A stretch of DNA of 64,000 nucleotides from Leptobrachium leishanense (GCA_009667805.1 CM019063.1:195032954-195096953), one strand, 5' to 3'. Shown: positions 35,101 through 47,397, counted from the stretch's first letter. Program-made: numbers and translations. The notes: generated by a model not told the origin, from the sequence alone.

Positions 35101-35393
35101 CGCGAATACCGGCAAGCCGGCCCAGCGCTGGCTTCCGGGTATCGGGGGGTGCATCGTGCAAACGGTAGTATCGGCTCTGATACCGATGCATCACTAGTGA
35201 ATATATTTATTTTCTGTTAATCTGTATATTTGTGTTGTTTTTAATATCTTGCACTTTATTACTTTGTATTTCTGTAACGACTGTAACAACTCAATGTTCT
35301 TGAACCCACGACATACTTGTAAACAAGAGAAATCTCAATGTATCCTTCCTGGTAAAATACTTTATAAATAAATAAATAAAATAAAATACCTAA

Positions 35394-36222
35394 GCAGTAA
35401 CTATTGTGGTGTATATAGTATAATAGTGTGTGTACTAATACTACTCACCCCCTCCCCTAAAACTCCCCAGAATTGAAACCGATTAGAAAAATATTGGTTG
35501 TGAATAAAAAAAAACTTGTTTTCAAAAATATTTTAATGCTTACATATACTAGAATGTCTGCGATAATGATAAGGTCATATTTAGGATCAAAGAAGTGAGC
35601 TCCTTTTAAGTTGTTGAAGCTAGACAGAGAGTAGTGGGTTATCTGACGTCCCTTTGATGGGAGTTACACAATGCTATCAGAAAAGGCTTGTGATTGATTT
35701 ATTTTCTACCAAAAAAGTGTCTTTCTCATCTGTTTCTTTTATCGGTCCCTTTCTTTGAGGGGAAACCACATGCATATGATCATCAAGACATATGAGTCCA
35801 GAGACCTCTCTTGGGAGGAAGAATGGAAAATTGTGAAAATGTTTGCTTTATCATCTCACTTATGGATAAGAAGACTTCTTCTCTGTTGGTCTATGAAAGA
35901 GTAAAGGTATCTTTTTTGGAATGGGCAAATTACATGGATTTCATAATCTGTCCCAGACATAAAGAAAAATGGGTCTCCAAACTATCCAGTTCAGCACAGC
36001 CAGGGGAAGACAAGCATGTAGACCAGAGGGACAATAACCCCTTGAACTATTAGCATTAATGGGGTTATGAGTCACGGGCCTGCCAGCACCATTCTTCAGG
36101 TAATTAAATGCAGGCAAGGTGCGTTGGGCTGTCTATACACACAGCACACTTTCAGAGAGGCTTCCATGGTGTTAACTAATTACTTCTCTCACGTCTAATG
36201 GAGTTATGAAAACTATATTAGT
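35394..36222. other. Unassigned
   Basis: AT-rich single-copy-looking sequence. No coding or repeat signal. Ends at the target duplication of the next element. Confidence 0.45.
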
Positions 36223-36237
36223 TCAATAGAATAATTT

Positions 36238-38405
36238 TTTTTTTTTTTTTTTTTTATATTTCAAAATTTTTATTTTGCAATAAACAAAAGGTCACAGACC
36301 GACCAGTCAGGTGGCCTCACAGGGCCAAATGAGATACTCACAAAGAAAGCACAGAAAACATAAGGGGGGGTTCATATAGGAAACTACATAAAATCAAAAA
36401 TAGTGGGGGGGTGTAGAAACTCGTCAGGGGGGTCATCCTGCAAAAACAAAAGAGAGTGATGGAGTTCGCTGATGGGGCACCAGGGAAACAAACAAAACCA
36501 AATAAAAAAAAAAATAAAAAAAAAAAAAGGGGGGGGGAATAAAAAAAAAAGGGGGGTAGTGAGGGACTGCCAAACATATCGTGGCATTCCTGGCTCACCC
36601 CAGCAACCTAAAGGGAACCGAGGGCCATGGAAGGGGCCACGTGGCCAGGAGACCTGGGGCCAAAAGGGGGTACAGAGCCTAGGTAGCCACCCTAGCGGCT
36701 CTCCCAGGCTACCTCCTAATGTCCCAAAAAAAAAAAAAAGGGGGGGATGGTGAGTCCCAGTGCTCCAACAGATGAACAACATGAACCTACAAGCATCAAG
36801 GGGGGGGGGGGGGTCAGGAACGCCAGGAATCCAGGTATATCCTCCGGGAGGGAATCATTATGGGAGAAGGGGGGTATAAGGCAACATTCAACAGAAAGTC
36901 ATCCCAATTGGGGGGTTCATCGTAAAATAAAAGATACAAAAAGTCTCAGAGTATGGGCAAACAAGAGAATAGGATATCCTCAGCTGGGGAACAGCTTCAT
37001 CAGAGTCCACGTCAGTAACCAAAAAGGCCTAATAAAATATGTCTCAGCAGGCATGTGAACGCATAGGAACCAGACAGTAAAAACCCTGAGAGTAAAATCA
37101 GCTATCGTCCACAGAGATTGGCAAAAACAGTGCCGAAAACAAAACTGTCCACAGCAGGGGACGCCCAGGCGAGGAAACCGAGTCAGCAAGGGGTAATTTC
37201 AAGAGGGCTGCAGAGGGCGAACGGGTGGTAAACTCAGCTGGTCAGGCTACGGTCGAGCAGTAGACAGCGGGTAAGACAGACCCCTTCAGCCCGTGTCCCA
37301 CGGTATCGCGGTGTGTAAATCCTTCACAGGCCCGTCCGTGCACCTCTCCACACCCCACTCCTGCAGTGTCCAGGCCAAAAGAGACAAATCTAGGGCCAGG
37401 ATCTCTCTCATCCCGACCAGGTCCCAAGGAAGAGCAGCAGGCAGCCTTCCATGCTCAGCTTTCCTCTGATGGATCCACCAGGCAGGTAGGGTACTAGGCA
37501 GAACGAGAAGAGTCGCAGCCTTGCCACGGGGCACCCCAGGAACCGCCACTCGTACTGTAAGCACATCAGACTGCATCACCTCCTCATCGTGTGGTTCCGG
37601 GGTCCCCTCTGCCTGTATCTCTCCATCCGCAACCTCCGCGCATCCACGAGGTAGGGCCTCTCCACCAGCACGATAAATCATCTCAACTTTAGGCTCCAGA
37701 CACTCCTCAGCTCGGTCAGGAGGCAAAGCTTCCACAAAATCCCCCGGGCTGTCTCCGTCATCCTCTCCATCACATCTCTCCTGGGCCGCCCCCAAAGCGG
37801 ACGGTGGACCAGCGGCGCAACACTCCGAACCCCAACTCCACACTCCGCACCCTCAGCGACAGCAGTCAGATCCTCAACATCGGGTGTAGGTAAGTCCTCT
37901 TCCGATACGCAGGGGCGGGAGGTCAGCGGCTCTCTGCATCTCCTCAGCACTGCCATCATTTGGCGCCAGGTCCCCTTCGTGAGTGGGCCCAGGCCATCCC
38001 CCTCCAGCAGCGCTAGACAGGCCTCCAGGCCCTCAATCGCGGCCATTTTCACATCACTGCGGGGAGGGGGGACGAACCGGCGCCCAAACTCACCAGCCTC
38101 GTGTGTCTTCTGCAATCCGTCCCAAGTGAATGGGAGACTGGGGCCCTGCATCTCCGCTACTCCCCTCACGGACCCAGCTAGGGAGGCTTCCTCAGGGGGG
38201 CACAGCAAGTAGGTGATTGGGGTCGAGGGGCAGGCCGCAAGATGGCCGCCGGCAGCAACCTCCATCATAAAATGCCCGGTAATCAGCTGTCTCCGGTCCG
38301 GTGGGGGGGCAGAACGGACCCCGGACATCACACCTCCGATGGCCAACTACTCGGGGATCCCCGCGTGCTGTTTCCAACAGCAAAAAGCCTTCATAAAGAT
38401 CCCAC
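36238..38405 (-). mobile_element. L1-mobilised retroposon of unknown family
   Basis: A 15-bp duplication TCAATAGAATAATTT (36223-36237 and 38406-38420) flanks 2.17 kb that ends, on the minus strand, in a poly(A) tail preceded by AATAAAAATTTTGAAA. That is the signature of L1-type target-primed insertion. The sequence is GC-rich, CpG-containing and has an open region near its 5' end, but no RT. A and G homopolymers at 36505-36555 and 36725-36815 suggest simple-repeat growth. It may be a non-autonomous LINE derivative or a processed transcript. Confidence 0.7.
37286..38346 (-). pseudogene. Open region of unknown product in the retroposon
   Basis: Two overlapping frames (38346-37678, 222 codons; 37843-37286, 185 codons) look like one protein of about 350 residues broken by a frameshift in the overlap. 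The first part contains KMAAIEGLEACLALLEGDG and TWRQMMAVLRRCREP; the second is acidic (GEDDGDSPGDFVEALPPD) and ends WTLQEWGVERC. I recognise no domain. Candidates are an ORF1-like protein of a LINE, a host gene captured by retrotransposition, or chance openness in GC-rich DNA. Confidence 0.35.
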
Positions 38406-38420
38406 TCAATAGAATAATTT

Positions 38421-38862
38421 AAGTGTGTGATATGTGTTTTTAACACTTAACTATAGGACATAATATCAATTACGCATAAAGAATTTAATTCTGAGATAGA
38501 TAAGAGAGTAAAATTATGTAGATTTCATAATTTTTAATGTTTTATGAGTTTAGTTATCTTTTTCAGAAATATTGCTGGGATGAAGGGTTCTAAACGCGAG
38601 ATGGTATTGCTTATCTGTAGAAGTGGGTAATAAATGTGATATAAAAAAGATCATATAATGGTCCGATATCCTGCTTATGGGGATTTTGTAGTGATCATAA
38701 TGAGATTATAAGCAATTCAACTTCTAAAAAATATCAATATAAATGTAAAAATAATATCTGTATGTTCCTGCCCTGTGGTCATAATGCCTACATATAAAAA
38801 TTACAAGAATTCCTTATATCCTTAATGTATATGGACTTGCAGCAATTTTTATAATCCCCTCA
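38421..38862. other. Unassigned, AT-rich
   Basis: No repeat end, frame or RNA seen. Confidence 0.45.
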
Positions 38863-38870
38863 GTCTTATC

Positions 38871-39602
38871 TAGTGATGCACCAAAATGAAAATTTCAGGC
38901 CCATACCGAAAATGTAGAGCGAGCTCAGCCGGTCCTGCGGCGCGCACATCCTTCCGGTGACGATGAAAAGCCGTTCGGGGCCTGCTGATCCTGTTCTGGG
39001 CTCTTCGCCCTCACACTTGGCCACAAGCTCAATTCGCCTGGTGGATCGTTGTGTCACCTGCGAGCTCAGCTCGTATTGGCTAAATTGTAGCCAATAGGAG
39101 CAGAGCTCCCATTGATGCATCGATCCAGCGGGCGAGCTGGTGGCCAAGTGTGAGGGCGAGGAGCCCCGAAGAAGAAACAGCAGGAAAGACCGGGGATCAG
39201 CAGGCCCCGAGTGGCTTCTCTCCTCTCAGTCACCGGAGGGATTCGCGTGCCATAGACCTGGGAGGACAGTGCTGCCCCCCTTCCCAGACATGGGCCCTGT
39301 AACCCAAGAGCCCCACTGGAGCATGAAAGCTGCTGGTGTCCTGCCTGCTGTGTGCCTCCCAGACACGCCACCATGAGTAAGGAGAAGGCGCAGCTTAGGA
39401 AACAAAAATAATCAGTCATCTGAATCTGGGCCCTTGAAGCGCAGCTGAGCTGAGGGCACGCCTAGGCCTGGGCCTCCAGGCCCAGTTTCGGATGACTGAT
39501 TTTCAATTTTTTTTTTCCTGGCCGTTTTTTCCTTTCGGCAGAAAGCCGAAAGCACCATCTTTGGCCAATATTATCGGTGGCCGAAATTTTGGTGCATGCC
39601 AT
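38871..39602. mobile_element. hAT element G
   Basis: A perfect 8-bp duplication GTCTTATC (38863-38870 and 39603-39610); ends TAGTGATGCACCAAAATG and the complement of ATGGCATGCACCAAAATT. The interior has imperfect inverted repeats around GCGAGCTC / GAGCTCGC. There is no minisatellite. Confidence 0.85.
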
Positions 39603-39610
39603 GTCTTATC

Positions 39611-40419
39611 CCTGTACTGCAGTGAGTATCCCAGTGCTCTCCTTGTAGTCTGCTCTCTCCTTAGCTTCTGTAATGCAGCAGTAGATATCGTTGATAATTT
39701 TTCTTATAGTGAGGGTGGGGATGCTCTTTGAGCTTTTTACAGTATTAAAGGGTGTCAAGAGCGAGATCTCCGTGTTCTCCATGGCTGGAAACAAAGCTCT
39801 CTAATTGTGCATTAAAAAGAAAAAGGTATGCAAATGAGGCTTTGCATGTTAATTTTCATTAATCATTGTATTTCCCTGCAAAATCGTTTATACACTTTTT
39901 TGAAGTGAAATGGTTAAGGTCTCCTATTTCCCAAACCACCACTTATCCGACCAAAATGCACCAAGCGTTACCTTGCCCTAAGTCTAGCTTTGAAAATCAC
40001 ATTTCTTTAGTTTCCATTATAATGTTCTACTGCTCCATATAAAAAAACAAACTTTTTTTTTCTACCACCCATGTATGTTGATCAGAATGGATCAGTGACC
40101 ACAAATATAGTTACACTCATAGTTCTATGAATAAGCTAAGATGTGACCTAATAACAAAAAGTTCATGTGCTTTTATTTTTCACTTTGTTTGCTGAGACTG
40201 TGATAATATTTTTGATACAGTGAAGGAAAAGCACTGCTTGCAGTCTTATCTCCACCACTTCTCACTGTTAAATGGATGGACAGACACCAATAGCCCAACT
40301 GGGAACAAACTGGCTCCTTTACGATAGGGAAGCTGTACTGCAGCCAGACTGAAAATTGTCATACAGAGGTTGTGTCAGTCACATGCAATGTATCAAGAGC
40401 CACGAATGGCAAAAATAAT
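39611..40419. other. Unassigned
   Basis: No coding or repeat signal recognised. Confidence 0.45.
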
Positions 40420-40423
40420 TTAA

Positions 40424-41020
40424 AGGGACACTCTACTCAAAAAATCCCCCCCCCCCATTTTTTTATCCTAACCTATCCCTATTCCCTTAATAAATCTTTA
40501 GTTTTTATTAATTTTTTTGTAACTGTAATACTTACCCTAAAATCCACTTCTTTCCAGCGGCGTCTTTTTTTTTTTTATACCCACCTCCCTCCTCTTCCGC
40601 TCCCGTCCTTCTTGATGCTTCTTGGCTTCTGGTTTACGTGAGAAGCGCGCATGCGCGCCTCTCACATAAGCCAGCCAATCAGCAGGCTTCCTGCCGGCTC
40701 CCTCTGAGGATTAGTGTTGCGCGCAAGAGGATGCGCGCAACACTAACCATCAGAGGGAGCCGCCAGCTTCTGCGGTGAGTTGGAGACACCATCGCGCTTT
40801 CAGCAAAAAGTCAGCAAAAGTCGGCAGAAGCGGGAAATATGATTCCCGCTCTGCTGACTGACAGCTGGGAGGGCGGAGTAAACTTCTCCGCCTCTCTCAG
40901 CTGTTTTCAGCTTTTTCAGCTGAACTGCCGAGCGGAGGGAGGGGAGACAGAGGGCGGCATACTCCGGGCATCATGACCACCTAAAATAGCTTAGGTGGTC
41001 ATGTTGCCGAGAGTGTCCCT
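40424..41020. mobile_element. TTAA-flanked MITE (T2/Kolobok-like)
   Basis: TTAA at 40420-40423 and 41021-41024; ends AGGGACACTCTACTCAAA and the complement of AGGGACACTCTCGGCAAC. Interior palindromes include GGCTCCCTCTGAGGATTAGTG against CACTAACCATCAGAGGGAGCC. Confidence 0.82.
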
Positions 41021-41391
41021 TTAATGAGATGATAAAGAGGATGCATAATACATGTTGCAACTTATGACTTGTATATCAGTGAGTTCGATTTTGATGAGGA
41101 TGTTGACCAGGGCATAAATTCAATTATTTCCACCTCACAGCTTGCATTGCAATAGAGGAAGATGTCTTCAAGGTTCTCTGGTGATGACTCAGTAGATTGC
41201 AGTTTATGTATTCACCAAGTCCAAAAGTGTTGGGAATTTCATGAATGAATATCCCGGTCTTACGTCATTTTTTGCATTCTAATTTAGTGAAAAAGTCTTA
41301 CTTGCAGCTGTTTAAAACTCTACTCCATATAATTATATTACTCAATTAGTCTATCGTTATTCTCAGGGGTCAAGTCCTAAAAACATAACTT

Positions 41392-41455
41392 TTGCAAAGT
41401 ATTTTACCAGGAAGGATACATTGAGATATCCCTAATTTTCAAGTATGTCCTGGGT
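41392..41455 (-). mobile_element. SINE tail fragment
   Basis: The minus strand reads CATACTTGAAAATTAGGG... AATGTATCCTTCCTGGTAAA, the tail of the SINE at 44127. No tRNA-like head follows. Confidence 0.6.
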
Positions 41456-41499
41456 AGGCAAGGCCTAGGCCTAGGCTGGCACCTCACCATTCTCACCTC

Positions 41500-41865
41500 A
41501 CTCATTCTCTGCTCAGCAACTCCAATCCACAAAACCAGCCACCCAGCACACACACACAACTCCAATCTACAAAACCAGCCACTCAGCACATACACACAAA
41601 TCCCATCACACAAAACAAGCCACCCACACACACAACTCACACCACACAAAACAAGCCACCCACACACACAACTCACACCACACAAAACCAGCCACCCACA
41701 CACAACTCCCATCACACAAAACCAGCCACCCATACAACTCCATCACACAAAACCAACCAGCCCACAACCCCCATCACACACCCAGCCACCAATACACAAC
41801 TCCTATCACACAAAACAAGCCACCCCAACACACACACAACTCCCATCAACAAAACAAGCCGCATG
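41500..41865 (+). repeat. 36-bp CA-rich minisatellite
   Basis: Units of 36 bp (for example 41634 to 41670): AACTCACACCACACAAAACA + AGCCACCCACACACAC. Flanked by GGCCTAGGCCTAGGC, also seen at the start of hAT E. Confidence 0.85.
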
Positions 41866-42507
41866 TGTACTTTTGTTCATAGTATGAGGATTGATATGTT
41901 GTGAGTTTGCAAAATCACTTAAAAATAACAATTATTAAAAAAAATCTACACTCGCCTCTTATTGCACAGCACAAAGGACACCCTGATCCACCATCGGCAA
42001 ATTCATAATATATCATTATTATATGTATACATCATGTTCTGCCAGAATGCTATAACTAAAAATATTTTTTAAAACATTAAAAAAGTGCATCAGATTTTTT
42101 TAAAAAATTTTTTTTTACATTTTAAAGTTGGGGGTGCCAAATATAAGATCCGCCCCAAGTGCCAAATGTTCTAGGTACGCCCATGAGTGTGGGAACTCCC
42201 CAGCATGTCTGTATATTCTGGTGTCAAAGATTACTGGGAGCCGCAGCAGCTGCAGCGCATCTTTATGTATGAGAATGCCATTTCTCTGACAAACAGTGGG
42301 AAATTGTCATTCCCAAGCTTTCCCAATGTATTTAAATCCAGGAAAAACCCTTATAAACAGTTTTATAAAATCGTGTCTTTATAGAAAGGTAGTGCAGCTT
42401 CCCAGTATATCAGCCATAAGGGAACCAAGTTCCTCCTGCTAAAATAGTGAGGGAACTGTGTTCTCATGCGTTCCGGCAGCACTTGACCACTGGTTATTCT
42501 TCAGGAT
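41866..42507. other. Unassigned; includes a TTAA-element fragment
   Basis: About 41990-42090 (CATAATATATCATTATTATA...) matches the interior of the element at 62380-63581. The remainder has no recognised feature. Confidence 0.45.
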
Positions 42508-42510
42508 TTA

Positions 42511-42691
42511 CAGGGCTATTCAAAAAGCAGTGAAAACTTTGAGAATGACTGGAGAATTGAAAATTCTAGGTCAAAATAGTCAAACCAGAAAAATTCTACC
42601 ATTTATCTCACTTTCCAAATTGGCTCTTTGGTCTAGACTGTTCATTCTCCTGGCAATTCTCAAGGTTTTCACTTCTCTTTGAATAACCCTG
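42511..42691. mobile_element. PIF/Harbinger-like MITE, copy 3
   Basis: TTA at 42508-42510 and 42692-42694; CAGGGCTATTCA left end and matching right end. The first 50 bp (TTTGAGAATGACTGGAGAAT...) closely follow the MITE at 162. Confidence 0.8.
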
Positions 42692-42694
42692 TTA

Positions 42695-44126
42695 GTTTAA
42701 ATCTTGTGTATACAAGTTCTGATTTATACACACACACACAAGAGAAGGTTTACATATTTGCATTGTTGTACATTCAGTCTAACTCTGTTATATAGCATGA
42801 TTACCATCTATATGTTATGACTGGTACGTTGCTATCATAATGCTATAAAACAGGATTTATCTAATTTTGATATACTGTATATGGAATAGTATAGATGTTG
42901 CAATTTCAAATATTATTCCATTTATGTAAATTATATTGCACAGCTGCTTATAATACCGGAAAATGTATGTGTGTTGTGTTAAGAGCATTCCTGTTCTTCC
43001 CCCAACAACTCTCACCAAAAAATGCCCGTTTTATCATTTTTTAGGGGGCGGTGTTAATACAACTCACCTTTTTCCGACACTGTGATCTCCATTTTAGCTT
43101 CCTACAGATTATCAATCCTGCCCCTGTTCCCCTGACAATAACTGTGTGCAAGGCCATTATAATCGATTATTTATGAGTCTAAAGTGTGTGATTAGAGTTC
43201 TTTAGTGTGTTTGGCTCTTGTTGAGATGTGAGGTGCTAAAAATTCTGTTAGTTGTGTATGAGGATCGATGTGTGCGTGTGCTTTTATCTATCCAGTCACA
43301 TACAGACAAATTTATAGAATCCCACACAGGCAGACACTAACAGACCAAACACACGCGGACGCATTGAGAGATGCACACAGACACTGAAAAAGATGCTGAA
43401 AGACAAACCCAGGCATTGACAGAGCGACAGATATACACACAGAGGCACTCAACACGAAAAACTGACAAGAACACTGACAAAGACAGATATATTGAGAGAC
43501 AAACAAACACTGACAAATATGCTGAAAGACACCAACAGACAACATCGAGGCAGATAGTGTTTTTGTCTGTCAGTGTCTAACAGAGGCAAAGAAAAGCAAT
43601 AATAAGAAAGATAGCGACAAAAAGACAATGACAGACATGATAGCAAGAATCTTAACAGACACAAAGACTGACACTCACAAAGAGGGCAAAGCACTCCGCA
43701 ACAGTCAGTGACAAAAATAACAGCAACAAGCTGCAGCTACAAAGGGTGGCCATGGTCCCTGGAGTTGCCAGAAAAACTTGTTGTATCCAATAGGGCAGAA
43801 GTATACTAGCCTTTGATAACTCTAAGACGTTTTCATTAGAATATCAGTAACAATGTTTTGGGTGTCATTCCAGCTTTTCTCAAGTGAAATTTGAGAAAGG
43901 CTGGCTTGTCAGCTGAAATATTGTTACTATTGTCATAATTATGGACACTGTGGGTACCCATAAGTAAGATCGTGTGACTGAAAGAAAGGGCACTGTGATT
44001 GGCTACAAGCCAGCTGGGCGCCATAGTGGAACTCCTGTTTTGGCTGGCAGGTGTTCTGTAGACTTTGGAAGGAGGCTTTGGTATTTGCACCTGGAGACTT
44101 TCATCAAGTGTACACACTATATATAA
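42695..44126. other. Unassigned; cryptic simple repeat 43290-43700
   Basis: 43290-43700 is a purine-biased cryptic repeat of ACAGACACTGA/GACAAA words with no fixed period. No coding or transposon end is recognised in the rest. Confidence 0.45.
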
Positions 44127-44328
44127 GACACTTTTTTTTTGTTTTTTTTAAAAGTATTTTACCAGGAAGGATACATTGAGATTTCTCTAATTTTTAAGTA
44201 TGTACTGGGTGGCGAGTATGTATCAGGTGTCTTGCCCTAGGACGCTTACTGGAGAGGTGCTCTTGCCAGGACCAAACCTGTGTCTCCACGGTTATAGAGC
44301 AGTGATGTTACCTCTACTCCACCCAGCC
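44127..44328 (-). mobile_element. tRNA-derived SINE with LINE-like tail
   Basis: Minus strand from 44328: a tRNA-like head with A-box TGGAGTAGAGG and a degenerate B-box GGTTTGGTCCT, a short body, then CATACTTAAAAATTAGAGAA + ATCTCAATGTATCCTTCCTG + GTAAAATACTTT and an A-rich end. The tail matches the 3' end of the LINE at 33478-35393 at nearly every position over about 50 bp. Head plus LINE-derived tail is the classic design of a SINE mobilised by its partner LINE. Confidence 0.75.
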
Positions 44329-44345
44329 GGTACGTTCTGTATTCT

Positions 44346-44405
44346 AAGAGCAATGCTCACCGAGGAAGGGTTTCTGCTGAGAAGCGCATATATAAACTTG
44401 CTCTT
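44346..44405 (+). ncRNA. Hammerhead-like motif, degenerate
   Basis: AAGAGCAA (44346-44353) and TTGCTCTT (44398-44405) form an 8-bp stem I; the core CCGAGGA matches CTGANGA at six of seven positions. Stem II (AGGG...) has lost pairing and GAAA is GAAG. Confidence 0.25.
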
Positions 44406-44417
44406 CATTAAACTATA

Positions 44418-44561
44418 TGTTCCCTTGCCGCCTCTCTGACTGCAATACCAGTACTCCTCCCCCCAGGCCATTGCGTTTGGTGATTGCCTAGGTCACCCAG
44501 CAATTTGCCCTATCCCTGCAGCCTTCATAGTGTTAGGGCTAATGTCAGTTCTGCTAGGGGT
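44418..44561. repeat. 144-bp direct duplication, copy 1
   Basis: Nearly identical to 45192-45335, same orientation, 774 bp apart (TGTTCCCTTGC...CTAGGGGT). Does not encode anything recognised. Confidence 0.85.
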
Positions 44562-45191
44562 CATGAATGGACCGGCATTGCATACTGTGTGTGACATGAC
44601 ATTTCTCTTCTGGATGACGTTCTAATAAAACTGCCTTTGATTTGGGGTGCCCAACCTCCTTCTACTCGGATACAGCAAACACTGACCGTGACACACAGCT
44701 AGTGGCACAAACACTGAGAGAGACAAATGCAGAGCGCTCACACATAGAGACATAGGGTCTCTGTGTGTCATAGTGAGTCACTGGCACACATAGAGACCCT
44801 GACTCCATACACAGATCCCGAATTCCCACCCAAACACAAATACGCACAGACCCTGTATGTTCCTCCCTTGAGTAAACTCTGGCGGGACCTCACTGTTGTC
44901 AGTGAGAAGAGGTTTCTGGCTTGTGGCATTTCCATAGCAATGTTCAAACTCCTAGCCCCCCAGGTATTGATACCTACAATTCTCTGAATTCTTTCTATGC
45001 AATAGATGGCCAGAGAATCATGATAGTTGAAACATCTGGGGCCCTGAATTTGACAGCCCTGATCTAGGCAGGTGGACCTTCCTTCTAGTGGCTAGGCACA
45101 CACAGTGGCATGGCAGCAAAAAGGCTTCTGGCAGTGCATAGGCCTTTTACGGTTCCGTCTGCAATTGTAGTTGGGAGGATGCTTGGGAATC

Positions 45192-45335
45192 TGTTCCCTT
45201 GCTGCCTCTCTGACAGCAATACCAGTACTCCTCCTCCCAGGCCATTGCGCTTGGTGATTGCTTAGGTCACCCAGCAATTTGCCGTATCCCTGCAGCCTTC
45301 ATAGTGTTAGGGCTAATGTCAGTTCGGCTAGGGGT
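45192..45335. repeat. 144-bp direct duplication, copy 2
   Basis: Second copy of 44418-44561 with a few substitutions and no length change. Could be terminal repeats of an unrecognised element spanning 44418-45335, or a local duplication. Confidence 0.85.
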
Positions 45336-46103
45336 TTGCATCCCCATAATCCAGTTGATGTGACCCATATTTTCTAGGGCAGTCTACTTCTCTACTAAAG
45401 ACATCAGGTTGTTTGACTCATTTCGATGCTTATTCTCTCAGCCTGTGTCACGCCTGTCTCTCCATACCAGTGCCTTTTATATTGATGCTCACACGTCATT
45501 CAGTGTGTCATTCTGACACTCATTCCTTGGCCTGGATGTGCACCAATGATTACCAGCCTGTAGGATATCTATTCCATATGTGCTTAATTAAGCTTACAAT
45601 GATATATAAACAGCGTATACGGCATAAAAGTGCCAGTGACAGGTAAATGCGGAAACGATTCTGTACAATAAACGGTGGAATAGAACCGGAACAGGATACG
45701 TATCTGGTCAGCGCGAGTGGACACAAGGGGATTCGGACGGCTTCTCAAATGACGTCACCAACAATATTACATAATATGGATAAAACAGAAGACAAAACAA
45801 AAAACTTGGTGCAGTATAAATCACAGGTGGGTAAATATCTTCGATATTCTATGGTCAATCAACTCACAAAAAAAGAGCCTCAACACTGGCTCTGAGCGGG
45901 TTGGCGCCTTTGGGTTGTTTGTCTGGAATGTTTTCTCAGGTAACCCACTCCTTAACATCGGGGATTTCTCACCACATCCGTTGGAATAAGGAAAAAAAAG
46001 ACAGAGACAAACTCTTGTGTGTATCTGACGCAAGTTATGTGGTATAAGACCATAACAAGTGGGAACTCACATTTGGTGGAGCTATTCCAAGCTCGAAGTA
46101 GGA
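45336..46103. other. Unassigned
   Basis: No credible frame or transposon end. Its right edge is the target site of the L1 insertion; the matching flank continues at 55326. Confidence 0.45.
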
Positions 46104-47397
46104 AGCATATGGGTTTTAATTTATTATCCGTTTATAGAAGGCTACCAAAAATCAACATGGCTTGACAATACATCTTAGCAATATGGTAGTGTACATGTTT
46201 TAACAGTTCTTGACATCTCTAGAAAACAGCAGAAAAAAAAGACATTCAAGAATTCATTGAACCTTTTTGCCTTCAAATACATAAATCAGGAATTTAAACT
46301 ATTCTGAAACAACAAATTAAGCGTAATTGTCCTTTATAAGATGCTCATTGTTTTTTTTTTGTTTTTTTTTATTATAAGCAACCGTTTCAGATATTTTGTA
46401 GTCATAAACAACATAGTAATAACATTGTGGTCGGAATAACAGGCATGTATAGAAATTAGCAGATATCGTCGTACTTAGACGCAGACTACCCTCCTCGGGA
46501 CTCCATCATGGTGAGGAGCACATAAAAGTATGCAATAACTGCTTCGGAATATGGAAGCCCGAGGGTCGGTAGGGAGAGGAAATGTCTTGAGTAGAAGTAT
46601 ATTACAGCAAAGAGTAAGAAGGAAAGGAGGGAAGAAGTAGCAGCAGGGGATAGAGAAGAAGGAAAGAGAAGAAGGGAGGGGAGGTGGGACAGGCTAGGAA
46701 GGGGAATGAGGCAGCGGGGGAGAGAGAGGAGTGAAAAATAAATCAGCGAGCTCACTGTCCAAGTTGGTCCGGATAGGTTGTAGGTGGGATACTGGGGAAG
46801 AGGGGGAGGGAACTGTTTGTCTCCCGAGTCAGTGACCGTCAAGAAGTAGGGGGGCCAATCGGGCATCCACGAAAGTGGTTGCGGAGGTGAGAGACCCCCC
46901 AGGATTACGTGGGAGAGAGTGGGAACGTCGTATGAAAACTAAGCGTGGAAATGAAGTGAAGAGAGATGGACATCACAGCGCCAGTCCCCTCCCTGTACTA
47001 AGGAGAAACGAGAGCGACACATAAAGAGAAGTTTGGGAGGAAAGGGGGATAATAGAGGGCGTGTAGAATAAGGAAAAGTGAGAGAGAGAGAGAGGAGGAG
47101 GAAGAGAGAAGAGGGGGAGTGAAGAGAGATAGAAGGAAAGGGAGGGAGAGGAAGAGTGAAGAGAGAAGAGAAAGAAGTGAGAGAGAAAAGATTAAAAAAA
47201 GAAGAGAAGGGGGTGGGGGCCGCTGATAAGCATGTCTGTGTGCCCATTGCCAGGCAAACGACATGGATCGCAGTGGGTCGTCAGATCCGTGGGGGTGCAG
47301 CGGCCCCGGGCAAGACAGAATCACTCCAGAAGGAGTCCTGCAGGGGGTCATATCCGAGTTCCTTGACCCTCAACAGTTCACAATGTCCGATCCCGTC

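Larger units (their letters stand above)
33946..35196. mobile_element. hAT element F
   Basis: A perfect 8-bp duplication GTGAATAT (33938-33945 and 35197-35204) in a LINE 3' UTR. Ends TAGGGATGCACCGATACC and the complement of TAGTGATGCATCGGTATC, a hAT terminus quite unlike elements A-E. Yet it carries the same minisatellite core and a GC-rich hairpin. Confidence 0.92.
33478..35393 (+). mobile_element. LINE 3' end (L2/Rex-like) with A-rich tail
   Basis: A 5'-truncated LINE: C-terminal coding sequence, a 3' UTR split by hAT F, then a conserved tail (AATCTCAATGTATCCTTCCT + GGTAAAATACTTT) and (TAAA)n at 35369-35393. The tail is nearly identical to the 3' end of the SINE at 44127-44328, so this LINE family probably supplies the enzymes that copy that SINE. 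Confidence 0.75.

Noticed and set aside
41450..42185. A hAT element bounded by GGCCTAGGCC and TACGCCCATG
   Set aside because: Ends are suggestive of hAT but do not match each other and no 8-bp duplication is visible.
46486..47351. Ser/Pro/Leu-rich frames on the minus strand
   Set aside because: Low-complexity pyrimidine-rich 3' UTR of the L1 translates without stops; no coding signature.
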